From positions 1 to 64,000 of the forward strand of contig NZ_KB908265.1 of the NCBI RefSeq assembly GCF_000382405.1: 64,000 nucleotides of DNA, given 5' to 3'. Shown here piece by piece: positions 36,206 to 45,111 of this stretch. Both the position numbers and the translations under genes were made by a program. Below the pieces are notes generated by a model, which was not told the DNA's origin, did no database searches, and saw only the letters and a list, made by a program, of their open reading frames with translations. Each line of letters begins with the position of its first letter. Position 1 is the stretch's first letter. This DNA is from Mycobacterium sp. 141 (GTDB lineage: Bacteria > Actinomycetota > Actinomycetes > Mycobacteriales > Mycobacteriaceae).

Positions 36206-36909
36206 GTGACCAGATGGAGCGTGTCGAACGGATTCGAGCGTCGGACGATCGATTTCCGTGGGCGAAAAGTGTCGAGTACGAGATTTTCGGTCTAGAGAAC
36301 AACTATGCGGACGAGTCCGATGTCGCTGCGACGGAAATGGTGCACTACCGTCCGTGGGAGCAGTCCTCAGAGATATTCGTGAGCTTCACCGATGATTCCC
36401 CGGACGAGCCGGTCGGAGTCCTAAGAGCCCTGAGGGCGGATTCCGAACTGGGCCTGGACAGTTTCAGCACGCTGCGCGACGGCCGCAACTATGCAGTGGA
36501 CGGCCATCCGGCGCGGAACTATATCCACCCATGGTGGAATTCCTTCTTCGAAGGTATAGCACCACAACGGGTTGCCGAGCTTGCTACGCAAGGAGTGCGC
36601 AAGAAATACCGCCGTGTCGGCATGATCGAGCAGCTCTGGCAGGCCTTCTTCGGCAGCCTCGCGGCCGACGGCGTCGAGTTCGTCACGGTCGCGCTCGTGG
36701 TCCCGCTATTCGAGTGGTACAGCCATCTGCTGTCCGATCGCATCCAACAGATCGGTGAGATCATGCCCCGCTACATTGGCGCCGACAGCGTTCCGGCAGT
36801 GGTCGACATCAGCGGATCATTCGTCACCGACGCCACCCGCACCCTCGACCGAAATGGGGGCTCACTGTTGGCGATGGCCACCAATTCAACACTCTTGCAC
36901 TCTGATTAG
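36202..36909 (+). CDS. GNAT/FeeM-like N-acyl transferase candidate
   Basis: A 235-residue protein with EIFVSFTDDSPDEPVGVLRA and ELATQGVRKKYRRVGMIEQLWQAFF, matching the strand-and-CoA-loop region of GNAT folds. The layout (SVEYEIFGLENNYAD at the N-terminus, acyl-pocket-like centre) resembles N-acyl amino acid synthases (FeeM-like) that use acyl-ACP. It is coupled to the decarboxylase by ATGA. With an acyl carrier protein and acyl ligase in the same operon, acylation of 1,3-diaminopropane is a reasonable inference. Confidence 0.6.
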   Translation: MSDQMERVERIRASDDRFPWAKSVEYEIFGLENNYADESDVAATEMVHYRPWEQSSEIFVSFTDDSPDEPVGVLRALRADSELGLDSFSTLRDGRNYAVDGHPARNYIHPWWNSFFEGIAPQRVAELATQGVRKKYRRVGMIEQLWQAFFGSLAADGVEFVTVALVVPLFEWYSHLLSDRIQQIGEIMPRYIGADSVPAVVDISGSFVTDATRTLDRNGGSLLAMATNSTLLHSD

Positions 36910-36916
36910 GGGAACC

Positions 36917-37423
36917 ATGCGATCGATACACACCAAAGAGCACGTGTTCAAGAAGGTCAGTGAAATCGACTGCCCGATCGACCGGGTGTGGGAACGTGTC
37001 ACCACACAAGAGGGGATCAACGACGAGATGGGCCCCTACATGAAGATGACCATGCCACGTCAGTTCCGTGGCAAGTCGATCGCTGATGTGGCGCCTGGTA
37101 CGCGGATCGGTAAGAGTTTCTTGTTGCTTTTCGGGTTTCTCCCCTTCGGTTTTGACGACATCACCATTGCCAGGATCGACCCAGGACACATGTTCCGTGA
37201 GGAGTCGGTCATGACCGGGATGCGGATCTGGGTACATCACAGGACCCTGGAGCCGTTGGGAGACAAGACGATTGTGACCGATGAAATCACGCTTGCCCCG
37301 CAAGCGCCGATGGGTCTGATTCCCGGCTGGGGCAGCCTCATGAGCAGGGTTCTCTCTGCTTTCTTCAGCCACCGGCACCATCGGTTGAACCGGAGTCTGA
37401 CCGCCACTGGTGTTGCGCGGTGA
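36917..37423 (+). CDS. SRPBCC (START-like) domain protein
   Basis: A 168-residue SRPBCC/polyketide-cyclase-like protein starting with the typical strand-and-helix pattern FKKVSEIDCPIDRVWERVTT. It continues with DITIARIDPGHMFREES and VHHRTLEPLGDKTIVTDEITL and a C-terminal helix (LMSRVLSAFFSHRHHRLNRSL). Such folds hold hydrophobic ligands or catalyse cyclisation. It lies 7 bases after the GNAT gene and is coupled (GTGA) to the lipoprotein gene. A ligand-binding role for the pathway intermediate is inference. Confidence 0.75.
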   Translation: MRSIHTKEHVFKKVSEIDCPIDRVWERVTTQEGINDEMGPYMKMTMPRQFRGKSIADVAPGTRIGKSFLLLFGFLPFGFDDITIARIDPGHMFREESVMTGMRIWVHHRTLEPLGDKTIVTDEITLAPQAPMGLIPGWGSLMSRVLSAFFSHRHHRLNRSLTATGVAR

Positions 37424-38163
37424 ACCGGATCGGGGTGGGCGCGGCCGCCTGGGTGGTCGCGTCGGCTCTGCTCGGCGGCTGCACATCGGTGAATGCCGAA
37501 GCCGGACAACCGGTTGGGCACGCCTACAAACTTCTGAAGTACCCAGACGCCGTGGCAGAGGCAGCCAACGAGCCCCGCCAGGACTCACCATTCGGCAGCT
37601 ATCCGCTCGAGATATCGGGATCGGTGACCTACCTCGACGAGACGACGGCGCTGCCGACATCGGGGACGTTGACCATCGGCCCGGGACCGCGGCGTGGCGA
37701 GGTACAGATCGAGCAGTACTACTCGGGCGACCGCTTCCCATACGAGACCGGGATGGTATCCACCCGGGACGGCGCAAGCACACTGGATGCGATAGCGATC
37801 GTCAACCCGCTGGATTCCAGGGTCTCTTTGCAATGCGCCGTGGACGGAGGTATTGCGTTGGGAGACATAGCCGAATCGCGTGAACTCAAGGGCACGTGCG
37901 GTGGCGGCTCCACGGTGACCGGTACCGTGCGGGCCGAGGGCACCCGCCAAGCCAGTTGGCGCGGCAAACCGGTCGAATTGACCCGAACCGTAGTTGAACT
38001 CGATGTTTCGGGGGTGAGCACCGGATCGATTCACCAGGTGAACGAGACGCCCAGAGGAGGGAGCTTTCCGCTCCACACCGCTCTCGACGTGAGTCTGACA
38101 GCTCAAGGAATCCACATGACGGAAAAGCTGGAACGCAACGTCCTGCCCAAAGTCGGAGACTGA
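37420..38163 (+). CDS. Lipoprotein of unknown function
   Basis: A 247-residue lipoprotein with signal peptide and lipobox LLGGC at residues 17-21. The mature part is beta-rich (SGSVTYLDETTALPTSGTLT, TVTGTVRAEGTRQASW). It has a Cys pair (LQCAVDG and GTCGGG) probably forming a disulfide. The GTG start overlaps the SRPBCC stop. It sits just before the ABC exporter genes, so it may work at the outer face of the membrane with that exporter. No family recognised. Confidence 0.65.
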   Translation: MNRIGVGAAAWVVASALLGGCTSVNAEAGQPVGHAYKLLKYPDAVAEAANEPRQDSPFGSYPLEISGSVTYLDETTALPTSGTLTIGPGPRRGEVQIEQYYSGDRFPYETGMVSTRDGASTLDAIAIVNPLDSRVSLQCAVDGGIALGDIAESRELKGTCGGGSTVTGTVRAEGTRQASWRGKPVELTRTVVELDVSGVSTGSIHQVNETPRGGSFPLHTALDVSLTAQGIHMTEKLERNVLPKVGD

Positions 38164-38170
38164 TACACCG

Positions 38171-39118
38171 ATGTCTGACGAGAACCAAGAGAATTCGTCG
38201 CCGGCCTTGAGTGCGGTCGACGTCGTGAAGTCCTATCCGGGTTCGGAGGTCAACGCTGTCGACGGGCTCAGTTTGACGGTGCCGACCGGGATCGTCTACT
38301 GCCTGCTCGGCCGCAACGGTGCAGGTAAGACAACCACCATTCGTATGGCTACGACGTTGCTGCGCCCCAGCAGCGGGCAGTTGGAGGTGTTGGGAATACC
38401 TGTCGATGACACCGAGGAGCTGCGGCCGCTCATCGGCGTTGCGCTACAGGAAGTCGCTCTCGACCTTTGGATGTCCCCGATCGAACAGGTACGCATGAGT
38501 TTGGCAATGGCCGGCTGGTCGAAGGACGATAGGTGTCGGCGCGAGGACGAGCTGGTCGAACAGTTCGGTCTGGGGAGCTACCTGAACCGCAAAGTGGGCG
38601 CGCTGTCCGGGGGGATGCGGCGCCGAGTCGACGTGGCACTGGCGGTGGCTCACAACCCTCGAATGCTCTTCCTCGACGAACCCTCCACCGGCCTCGACAT
38701 CGAGGGCAAACAAGAGGTGTGGAACGCCATCAGGTCGCTGCGGTCGCAGGGCCGCACGGTTGTGCTCACAACCCACGATATGGATGAGGCGGTCGCGCTG
38801 GCGGACGAAGTCGGGATCATCAAGGACGGCAAATTGGTCGCATCCGGGTCGACGCAAGAATTCACCAGAAGCCACGGCTTCGTCGTCGATATCTCGGCGG
38901 GTGGGGGAATATCGGAAGACGCTGTGCGACAGCTCAATGATGCCGGTTACGCAGTGGAGCGAAGCAACGGCGCCGCGCTCACTACCACGTTGACGTCCGC
39001 GTCCGCGTCGGCGCTCGGACAGCTCAGTGCTGACCTGAGTCGATTGGGCTTGGCCGATGCAAACATCGAAGTGCGGTCGACGTCGCTGCGGGATGCGTTC
39101 CTGGAGGCCACCCGATGA
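38171..39118 (+). CDS. ABC-2 exporter ATP-binding protein (DrrA-like)
   Basis: A 315-residue ATPase with Walker A GRNGAGKTT (residues 46-54), signature LSGGMRRR, Walker B MLFLDEPSTGLD and the H-loop TTHDMDEA. A C-terminal extension of about 80 residues is typical of DrrA-type exporters of lipids and antibiotics. Its stop overlaps the permease ATG (ATGA). Together they probably export the cluster product. Confidence 0.9.
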   Translation: MSDENQENSSPALSAVDVVKSYPGSEVNAVDGLSLTVPTGIVYCLLGRNGAGKTTTIRMATTLLRPSSGQLEVLGIPVDDTEELRPLIGVALQEVALDLWMSPIEQVRMSLAMAGWSKDDRCRREDELVEQFGLGSYLNRKVGALSGGMRRRVDVALAVAHNPRMLFLDEPSTGLDIEGKQEVWNAIRSLRSQGRTVVLTTHDMDEAVALADEVGIIKDGKLVASGSTQEFTRSHGFVVDISAGGGISEDAVRQLNDAGYAVERSNGAALTTTLTSASASALGQLSADLSRLGLADANIEVRSTSLRDAFLEATR

Positions 39119-39945
39119 GCGCGCAGGTAGGCCTCGATGAGGCCACGGCGCAAACGTCGATGAGCACCCGGAGAAGCTCGGCCATGGTGAACACCCTGCG
39201 GCTCTTCCGACGGTATGTCGTCGTCGGGCTGCGCCAGCCGGTGTTCGGCTTCATCTTCCCGATCGTCTTCCCAGTGGTGCTGGTGATTTTCGTGCGGTCG
39301 ATGTTCCAGCGAGTCGCCGATCTCCCGGGTTTTCCGTTGTCGTCCTACACGGCTTATATCGCGCCGGGGTTGATCATGTTGATACCCATGCTCGGCGCGG
39401 GTTACGGCGCCGGCACCCTCATCGACGAGATCCGCTCGGGATTCACCGACCGGCTCCGGCTGTATGGCGTGTCCACAAGCCAGATCATGGCCGCCAAGTA
39501 CGGCTTCGAGATGTTCCGGATCCTGCCGGCGGCAATCATTGTCATCGGATTGCTTGCGCTGCTCGATGCGCCGTTACGCGCCGGCGTGCTCACAGCGGCG
39601 CTGCTGATCGTGCTCATGTTCTTGTGGTCAGCGGCCTACAGTTCGCTGTTCTACCTGGTGGCGCTGCGGACCCTCAATCCCCAGGCGCCGGTGGCGATGC
39701 TGCCGCTGGCTCTGCCGGTACTCTTCGTCAGCCAGGCGCTGATGCCGTCGGTGTTTCTTTCCGACTGGCTCAGGATCAGCATCAACGTAAATCCGTTCTC
39801 TCACATCGTGTCGGCGGCATCGACCATCATGTACGGCGAATTCGACACCATGGTGGTGATCAAGGGTTGCCTGGTGGCCGTTGGAATGTTCGCAATCTTG
39901 CAGATACCTATTTATTTCGTAATGCGCAAGAAGATCGGAAAGTAG
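39115..39945 (+). CDS. ABC-2 exporter permease (DrrB-like)
   Basis: A 276-residue permease with six predicted helices and the ABC-2 motif region LVALRTLNPQAPVAMLPLALPVLFVSQALMP near residue 180-210. It pairs with the ATPase at 38171. DrrB/DrrC-type permeases in mycobacteria export complex lipids such as PDIM. The acyl carrier protein gene follows 11 bases later. Confidence 0.88.
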   Translation: MSAQVGLDEATAQTSMSTRRSSAMVNTLRLFRRYVVVGLRQPVFGFIFPIVFPVVLVIFVRSMFQRVADLPGFPLSSYTAYIAPGLIMLIPMLGAGYGAGTLIDEIRSGFTDRLRLYGVSTSQIMAAKYGFEMFRILPAAIIVIGLLALLDAPLRAGVLTAALLIVLMFLWSAAYSSLFYLVALRTLNPQAPVAMLPLALPVLFVSQALMPSVFLSDWLRISINVNPFSHIVSAASTIMYGEFDTMVVIKGCLVAVGMFAILQIPIYFVMRKKIGK

Positions 39946-39956
39946 GAAACCACATC

Positions 39957-40235
39957 GTGTCAGAAGTACGGAGTTTTCTCATCGAATTTATTGCCGACGA
40001 GCTCGAGTTGCCCACTGAGCACGTGAATGATTTCTCAGAAATGGTGGGGGACTTGGGTTTCGACTCGCTGTCGTTTGCCCTTGGCGTCGCTGAGATCAAG
40101 AATCAGTTCGGCGTGGTGCTGAGCAAAGACGACGTCTTCGAGTGCAAGACTCTCGGCGCGTTGGTCGAACTGGTTGAGAATCGGCGGCTTGCGGCATCGG
40201 GGGCGGCAGCGCTGAGTTCAGCGGGGGATTCGTGA
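39957..40235 (+). CDS. Acyl carrier protein
   Basis: A 92-residue acyl carrier protein with the phosphopantetheine serine in GDLGFDSLSFAL (near residue 40) and the usual helix pattern (FLIEFIADELELPTEHVN at the start; DDVFECKTLGALVELVE at the end). The GTG at 39957 starts it. Its stop overlaps the GTG of the acyl-AMP ligase (GTGA), which probably loads it. A dedicated carrier implies stepwise acyl transfer chemistry rather than simple CoA chemistry. Confidence 0.9.
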   Translation: MSEVRSFLIEFIADELELPTEHVNDFSEMVGDLGFDSLSFALGVAEIKNQFGVVLSKDDVFECKTLGALVELVENRRLAASGAAALSSAGDS

Positions 40236-41890
40236 ACGCAATCATGGAGAGGCTGTGCGCCGGTGCCGATGACACGGTCCGCGGCCTCACCACTGCGCCT
40301 GTTGACGAAGATGGCCGGTCCCGACTCGGCGACATGACGACGTCCTCCTGGGCACACGTACACGAAATGGCCCGCAGCGTCGCGGGGGCATTGCAGGCAA
40401 GCGGGGTCGAACCGGGGGAAGCCGTCGCCGTGCTGGCCGGCGCTCCGGGCGAGATTGCCCCACTGGTACAGGGAATTTGGATGTGCGGTGCCTCGGTGAC
40501 GATGCTGCATCATCCAACCCACCGAATGGACTTGGCGCTGTGGGCGGCCGACCTCGCTGCCACGCTTTCCGCGATCGGGGCCTCGACCGTGGTGGTGGGG
40601 TCGCCCTTTCGATCCGCGGTAGGCGAACTCTCCGGTGTCGCTCGACGGGTTCTGCAACTTCCTGAGCTGTTCGGCGGGGCATCAGGTCGGATTGTGAGCA
40701 CACCAGACGATGCGATCGCGTTTCAACAACTGACCTCTGGTTCGACCGGGCGGGCCAAGGCGGTAACCATCAGTTATCGCAATATCGAAGCCAACTTGCG
40801 GGGAATGCAAGCCGCATCAGGAGCGGATCCAGAGTCTGACGTTGTGGTCAGCTGGTTGCCGCTCTTCCACGACATGGGCATGATGGGTTACCTCATCGTG
40901 CCCATGTGTCTGGGCATCGAGACGGTCAAGGTGACTCCGGTGGACTTCTTGAGCGATCCGCTGCTCTGGGCAGACCTGATAACGAGGCACGGCGGCACCA
41001 TGACTGCGGCCCCGAACTTCGCGTACTCCTTACTCGCTCGTCGCCTGCGCAAGGCAGCAGATGGTGCGTACGACCTGTCGACACTGCGGTTCGCGCTCAG
41101 CGGTGCGGAGACGGTGGATGTGAAGACACTGGAGCGACTCTTGGTCGAGGGGGCCAGGTTTGGTTTGCAGAAAGAGGCCATCATCCCTGGCTATGGTATG
41201 GCGGAGGCAACACTGGGGGTGTCGCTCGTCCGACCGGGCCAGGGCTACACGCTCACCCCACCCCATCCTGAACTGGTAGCGAGCCAAGAGGATTCCGCTC
41301 AGCGGGTGGCGCTCGGGCCGCCGTTGCCGGGCTGTGAAATTCGAGTGGTGGCCGAGGACGGCTCGGAGGTGACCTCGCCGGCCATAGGTGAGTTGGAGGT
41401 CCGGGGCGAAAACGTCACCCGTGGGTACCGCACCGCAGACGGTGTCGAATCCGTCACGGATTCCGACGGTTGGTTTCGCACCGGGGATATCGGCTACCTG
41501 ACCGATGACGGTCAACCGGTCATCTGTGGTCGCAAGAAGGACGTTCTCGTTGTCTCGGGGCGCAACGTCCACCCCGAAGACATCGAACGATCGGTGGCGG
41601 ACGTGAACGGGGTTCGGGCTGGCGCTGTTGCAGCGGTGAGGTTCTCAACTGCGGGGGTCGGTGAGGGATTCTCGATGGTGGCCGAGTCCGCATTGCATGG
41701 CGACGGTGCGGAAAGGGCAAGAATCCGGACCGAGATCGCCGACCGTGTCTATCGAAAGCTCGGAATCAGTCCTCGCACGGTGCATCTGGTACCTGTGGGC
41801 TGGATACCGAAAACCTCGTCGGGCAAGCTGCGCCGGTCGGAGACCGCCGATCGATTACATCGACTAGGGGAGGGTGAGCTCGCCAGATGA
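40232..41890 (+). CDS. Fatty-acyl-AMP ligase (AMP-forming)
   Basis: A 552-residue ANL-family adenylating enzyme. The P-loop is FQQLTSGSTGRAKAVTISY. Others are SWLPLFHDMGMMGYL (a fatty-acyl-AMP-ligase style motif), PGYGMAEATLGVSL, the hinge region TGDIGYLTDDGQPVICGRKKD and the C-terminal lysine in KTSSGKLRR. It probably activates a fatty acid and passes it to the acyl carrier protein encoded just before it. ATGA overlap with yrbEA links the biosynthesis genes to the mce operon. Confidence 0.85.
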   Translation: MNAIMERLCAGADDTVRGLTTAPVDEDGRSRLGDMTTSSWAHVHEMARSVAGALQASGVEPGEAVAVLAGAPGEIAPLVQGIWMCGASVTMLHHPTHRMDLALWAADLAATLSAIGASTVVVGSPFRSAVGELSGVARRVLQLPELFGGASGRIVSTPDDAIAFQQLTSGSTGRAKAVTISYRNIEANLRGMQAASGADPESDVVVSWLPLFHDMGMMGYLIVPMCLGIETVKVTPVDFLSDPLLWADLITRHGGTMTAAPNFAYSLLARRLRKAADGAYDLSTLRFALSGAETVDVKTLERLLVEGARFGLQKEAIIPGYGMAEATLGVSLVRPGQGYTLTPPHPELVASQEDSAQRVALGPPLPGCEIRVVAEDGSEVTSPAIGELEVRGENVTRGYRTADGVESVTDSDGWFRTGDIGYLTDDGQPVICGRKKDVLVVSGRNVHPEDIERSVADVNGVRAGAVAAVRFSTAGVGEGFSMVAESALHGDGAERARIRTEIADRVYRKLGISPRTVHLVPVGWIPKTSSGKLRRSETADRLHRLGEGELAR

Positions 41891-42756
41891 CAGTGCGGGA
41901 TCGGGACGCCCGCGCTGTCGAACTGGTATCGGAAAGGGCTGTAGCGCTGAGGGACTGGGGTGCCGGATTCATACAACGTCACCCCATGGCGGCGCTCGCG
42001 ACTGTTGGTGACCAGGTAGAACTGGGTGTCCACACAGTTCGTTGGTTCTTCATCGATATGCTCACCGGACGATTTCAGTGGATCGAGTTTGTTCGTCAGG
42101 CTGCTTTCATGGCCGGCGCTGTCGTGGTGCCGACGATCCTCGTGGCGTTGCCGATAGGCGTAACCCTGTCGATCCAGTTTGCTCTGCTGGCGGGTCAAGT
42201 CGGAGCTTCCTCGTTGGCCGGCGCGGCCAGTGGCCTGGCGATAGTTCGCCAGGCAGCCTCGTTGGTTGCTGCTCTGTTACTCGCCTCTGCGGTGGGGGCC
42301 GCGATGACCGCTGATCTGGGCTGCCGGACCATGCGTGAAGAGACCGCCGCCATGGAAGTCATGGGTGTTTCAGTCGTGCGACGCCTTGTCGTACCCCGTT
42401 TTGCCGCCGCAATCATCGTCGGCGTGGCGCTGACCGGTGTGGTGTGCTTCGTTGGTTTCCTGTCCAGCTACCTGTTCAATGTCTACGTCCAAGGTGGATC
42501 GCCCGGTAGCTTCGTCGCCACCTTTGCGTCCTTCGCCACCACGGGAGACATGCTCCTCGCACTGTTCAAGTCGGCCGTGTACGGGGCAATCGTTGCGGTG
42601 GTGTCCTGTCAGAAGGGCCTTGCCGCGCGAAGGGGGCCAGCCGGAGTGGCCAATGCCGTCAATGCAGCGGTGGTGGGATCGGTCCTGGTCCTGATGATCG
42701 TCAACGTCGCCGTGAGTCAGCTCTACGCAATGCTTTTTCCGAGAACAGGTCTGTGA
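41887..42756 (+). CDS. yrbEA: YrbEA-type Mce permease
   Basis: A 289-residue MlaE-family permease with about five to six helices. Conserved TMREETAAMEVMGVSVVRRLVVPRF is the coupling-helix motif that meets the Mkl ATPase, which is encoded elsewhere. It forms the heterodimeric membrane channel of the Mce lipid importer with YrbEB. It overlaps the acyl-AMP ligase stop (ATGA). Confidence 0.92.
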   Translation: MTVRDRDARAVELVSERAVALRDWGAGFIQRHPMAALATVGDQVELGVHTVRWFFIDMLTGRFQWIEFVRQAAFMAGAVVVPTILVALPIGVTLSIQFALLAGQVGASSLAGAASGLAIVRQAASLVAALLLASAVGAAMTADLGCRTMREETAAMEVMGVSVVRRLVVPRFAAAIIVGVALTGVVCFVGFLSSYLFNVYVQGGSPGSFVATFASFATTGDMLLALFKSAVYGAIVAVVSCQKGLAARRGPAGVANAVNAAVVGSVLVLMIVNVAVSQLYAMLFPRTGL

Positions 42757-42757
42757 A

Positions 42758-43570
42758 GTGACCGAATCACTCGTCATGCGGCCGGTGACGCGGTTCGGTC
42801 ATCTCGTCGCATTCTTTGCCCACGCTGTCGCCGGAGTCCCGCTTGCGCTGCAACGGTACCGGCGAGAGTTCTTTCGGCTGCTGTCCGACATCACCTGGGG
42901 CAACGGTTCGATCGTGGTGGGGGGCGGTACCGCAGGCGTCATTCTTGTTCTGGGGCTCACCACCGGGGCGTTGATCGCGATCGAGGGCTACCGCTTCCTG
43001 GATCTGCTCGGGCTCGGACCGGCAACCGGCGTCATCTCGTCTTTGGTGACCACGCGCGAACTTGCTCCGATCATGGCGGCACTGGCATTTGCGGTTCAGG
43101 CCGGCTGCCGGTTCACCACACAGATCGGTTCCATGCGCATCTCCGAAGAGATCGATGCGATGAATTCCCTTGCAATCAGGCCTATCCCCTACCTGGTGAC
43201 AACGCGCCTGTTGGCATCCGTCGTAGCGATCATCCCGCTCTATGCGGCGTGTCTATGCATCTGCTATCTGTCGTGTCAGGCCGTGGTGGGCGTCATCAGC
43301 GGTGGCTCACTCGGCTCATACCTGCATTACTTCACATTGTTGATCAGTGGGCCGGACATCATCTACTCGACGGTGAAGGCGGTCGTCTTCGTCTGGATCG
43401 CGGCAACGGTGCAGTGCTACTACGGATTCTGTGCGAACGGCGGCCCTGAAGGGGTCGGAATAGCTGCCGGCCACGCCATGCGGGCAAGTATCACCCTGAT
43501 CATCATCGTCAATATGTTGCTCACGATGGCGCTATGGAGTGTGAATTCGACTGCCAGGTTCGGCGGCTGA
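42758..43570 (+). CDS. yrbEB: YrbEB-type Mce permease
   Basis: A 270-residue MlaE-family permease, partner of YrbEA. The motif GSMRISEEIDAMNSLAIRPIPYLVTTRL is present, with about five helices. The GTG start is one base past the yrbEA stop. Its stop shares a base with the mceA ATG (TGATG). Confidence 0.92.
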   Translation: MTESLVMRPVTRFGHLVAFFAHAVAGVPLALQRYRREFFRLLSDITWGNGSIVVGGGTAGVILVLGLTTGALIAIEGYRFLDLLGLGPATGVISSLVTTRELAPIMAALAFAVQAGCRFTTQIGSMRISEEIDAMNSLAIRPIPYLVTTRLLASVVAIIPLYAACLCICYLSCQAVVGVISGGSLGSYLHYFTLLISGPDIIYSTVKAVVFVWIAATVQCYYGFCANGGPEGVGIAAGHAMRASITLIIIVNMLLTMALWSVNSTARFGG

Positions 43571-45099
43571 TGATGGCGGATCGGGTTGACTTGGACGGCA
43601 ACTACCTCACCGGTAAGCAACTGTTCTTGCGCGGAACCGTCGCACTCGTCGTCATCGGCCTCGTTGCGGCGGCGCTCGTGGTCAAGTGGACCGGACTGTT
43701 GGATCGGAGTGTGCACGCCATCGCCGAACTGCACAACATCGGTGACGGTCTGCCCAGCAGGTCGGATGTGAAGTTTCGGGGCGTCCTCGTCGGTATTGTC
43801 GAGAACGTCACACCAGGATCGGGCGGGAGACCGAATCTGGTCGGTATCCGGTTGAATTCAACTTATGCACAACATATTCCGGCAAATATCACGGCTCGGG
43901 TGGTGCCCAGCAACGTTTTCGCGGTGTCCTCACTGCAGCTGGTCGACAATCAGGAGAATGTAACCGGCACACCGATTCACGATGGTGCGCACATCGCCGA
44001 AGACACCGCGCTGCCGACCGTGCTGTTTCAAACCACCATCACCAAACTGCGGGACATTCTTGGTGCAGCGGGCCGCGGCCGCAATGACCACAGCGTAGGT
44101 ATCCTGGCCGCCGTCGGCGCCGCAACCAACGACCGCCGCGGCGAGCTGTTGACCTCCGCCGCACAGCTCGACCGTCTTATCGACCAGCTGAACGGAATCG
44201 TTGCCACCGATCAAGAGCCGTCCACTGTCTCGGCCCTGGTCGCAGCGGCACAAGGCTTGTCCCGGACCGCCCCAGACCTCGTCGACGCTTTACACGAAGC
44301 TGTCGGTCCGATGCGTACCTTGGCCGAGCAGCGTCGGCAACTCGACAGCTTCCTGTCCGCAGGTGCGCATACCGCAGGGACAACCGTTGAGGCGCTGGAC
44401 CACCAGGTAGATCGGCTCGTACAGATCACCACGGATCTCACACCGGTGCTTGGTGTGCTGGCGCAGAATGCCCGCCATTTCGTGCCGATCAGTCGGCGGA
44501 TGACCAGGTTTTCCGACACCTTCTTCGCCGAGGTTTGGGACTCTGAACTAGACACCCCGCGCGGGCGGGTGAACCTGTCGTTCACACCGTCCTATACCTA
44601 TACCCGCGCCGACTGTCCGCGCTACGGCGCGCTCCTCGGTCCGAGTTGCTTCACTGCGCCTCAGGTACCGGTACGAGCCGACCTTCCGGAGGTACTGCTC
44701 CCGCAGAACTATCAGCCGCCACCCGACCTCGCTCCACCGGCAGGAACAATCATCGGCGATGACGGCAATCTCATTGCTGTCGGCCCGCCACTGGTCAATC
44801 CGAACCCAGACCTGCACGATCCCAATCCGCCGCTGCCGCCGGGAGTCTCGCCGGCGCTACCTGTTCCCGGCAGCGCCGCACCACCACCGGTGACACCTTC
44901 GAACGACACCGCCAGTCCAGCGGCGCCCGCATCTTTCGGCGGCAATGTCGGGCCGGTCGGCAGCACATCAGAACGAGACCAGTTGGGCAGGATTCTCGGC
45001 CAGCCGGCCACGGTGGCCGGTCAACTGCTACTCGGCCCCGCCGCGCGCGGAACCACCGTCACGTTGACTCCGCTGGGCGCAGCGAAACCCAATCCGTAG
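43570..45099 (+). CDS. mceA: Mce family protein MceA
   Basis: A 509-residue Mce protein. It has an N-terminal membrane helix (about 17-40), an MlaD/Mce domain (ELHNIGDGLPSRSDVKFRGVLVG to about residue 125), a long helical region (130-330) and a Pro-rich tail (380-480). Mce proteins form the periplasmic tunnel that carries hydrophobic cargo inward. The Pro-rich tail is longer than average and ends GAAKPNP. It is one of six in order A to F. The operon identity (mce1-4 or other) cannot be set from sequence alone. Confidence 0.93.
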   Translation: MMADRVDLDGNYLTGKQLFLRGTVALVVIGLVAAALVVKWTGLLDRSVHAIAELHNIGDGLPSRSDVKFRGVLVGIVENVTPGSGGRPNLVGIRLNSTYAQHIPANITARVVPSNVFAVSSLQLVDNQENVTGTPIHDGAHIAEDTALPTVLFQTTITKLRDILGAAGRGRNDHSVGILAAVGAATNDRRGELLTSAAQLDRLIDQLNGIVATDQEPSTVSALVAAAQGLSRTAPDLVDALHEAVGPMRTLAEQRRQLDSFLSAGAHTAGTTVEALDHQVDRLVQITTDLTPVLGVLAQNARHFVPISRRMTRFSDTFFAEVWDSELDTPRGRVNLSFTPSYTYTRADCPRYGALLGPSCFTAPQVPVRADLPEVLLPQNYQPPPDLAPPAGTIIGDDGNLIAVGPPLVNPNPDLHDPNPPLPPGVSPALPVPGSAAPPPVTPSNDTASPAAPASFGGNVGPVGSTSERDQLGRILGQPATVAGQLLLGPAARGTTVTLTPLGAAKPNP

Positions 45100-45111
45100 G
45101 AGAAGTCGCCG

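Noticed and set aside
29036..41890. Identification of the cluster as a kupyaphore (diisonitrile lipopeptide) locus
   Set aside because: I see no NRPS module, isonitrile synthase-type oxygenase or thioesterase, which that pathway needs; only the acyl ligase and carrier protein are shared.
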